From Methanocorpusculum sp. UBA424 (GTDB taxonomy: Archaea; Halobacteriota; Methanomicrobia; Methanomicrobiales; Methanocorpusculaceae), in assembly GCA_002498375.1 (NCBI GenBank), contig DAHC01000005.1, forward strand, positions 25,149 through 89,148: a stretch of DNA of 64,000 nucleotides, read 5' to 3'. Positions 63,834 to 64,000 of this stretch are shown here, piece after piece. The translations under genes and the position numbers were made by a program. The notes beneath the pieces were generated by a model that was not told where the DNA came from, did no database searches, and was given only the letters and a program-made list of their open reading frames with translations. Every line of letters starts with the position of its first letter. Within the stretch, counting starts at the first letter, position 1.

Positions 63834-64000
63834 ATGATCCGACTTGCCGCGTCATCGATGTTCTTCCATGAATATGAACCACCGGAAATTTTTGCTGCAG
63901 TAAACAAAGCCGGAGCTGATACAATTGAATTCTGGATGGAAACACCGACCTTCTGGATGCGGGGGACACGTGTCTCAGAACTTATCGAACTGATGCATCT
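63834..64000 (+). CDS. sugar phosphate isomerase/epimerase-like TIM-barrel protein (5' part)
   Basis: The frame from ATG 63834 stays open to the window edge: LAASSMFFHEYEPPEIF, then AGADTIEFWMETPTFW. This matches the first strand and helix of xylose-isomerase-like TIM-barrel proteins (AP endonuclease family 2) common in methanogens. At least 55 residues are present; the rest lies beyond 64000. It is divergent from xseA. Confidence 0.75.
   Translation, partial: MIRLAASSMFFHEYEPPEIFAAVNKAGADTIEFWMETPTFWMRGTRVSELIELMH

Overview
The window is from a methanogenic archaeon, most likely of the order Methanomicrobiales and close to Methanocorpusculum. Archaeal information genes (split RNA polymerase subunits B''/B' and A'/A'', RFC small subunit, PriS/GINS, Nop10, aIF2-alpha, PAN ATPase), sn-glycerol-1-phosphate dehydrogenase for archaeal lipids and the methanogenesis marker Mmp10 fix the lineage. 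Bacterial-type genes (MutS/MutL, exonuclease VII, a bacterial-type threonyl-tRNA synthetase) point to old transfers. The genus is an inference; no 16S rRNA is present.

Layout. 1-744 is hairpin-rich non-coding DNA. 745-4103 holds PAN, MBF1, triosephosphate isomerase and a nitroreductase. 4104-6390 is a visibly AT-rich island with a caspase-like peptidase and a TIR-domain protein, preceded by a possible frameshifted small ORF; this looks like a Thoeris-type antiviral cassette and is the most exciting item. 6392-10749 is mutS-mutL. 11227-13272 holds a MATE exporter and a PsiE-like membrane protein. tRNA-Lys and the rpoH-B2-B1-A1-A2 operon (13409-21611) follow, then a U32 peptidase-family protein, RFC small subunit, an M23 peptidase, hybrid cluster protein with its ferredoxin, an SDR enzyme, ThrRS and a cytosine-deaminase-like protein.

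32878-43927 carries a methyltransferase, Mmp10 with an RNase III-like partner, a parvulin, HEAT and TPR proteins, a coiled-coil RmuC-like protein, a sugar nucleotidyltransferase, DUF63, glycerol-1-phosphate dehydrogenase, UPF0179 and an ADP-ribosylglycohydrolase. 44185-51203 is an almost unbroken plus-strand information block: UPF0058, Elp3, PriS, GINS, L44e, S27e, aIF2-alpha, Nop10, a PAC2-family protein and an EndoQ-like nuclease. 51208-64000 holds a duplicated CBS/ParB-like protein, Hsp20, an FKBP-like surface protein, GT2, ArgG, an MFS exporter, a DUF2193-DUF2180-aquaporin operon, a zinc-ribbon protein, a non-autonomous mobile element with terminal inverted repeats and target duplication, DUF371, exonuclease VII and the start of a TIM-barrel isomerase.

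Several intergenic regions share a family of short hairpins (7-9 bp stems, mostly 3-4 nt loops) joined by recurring linkers. The complete mobile element at 61159-61736 contains the same modules, so these regions are probably intact and decayed copies of one element family.
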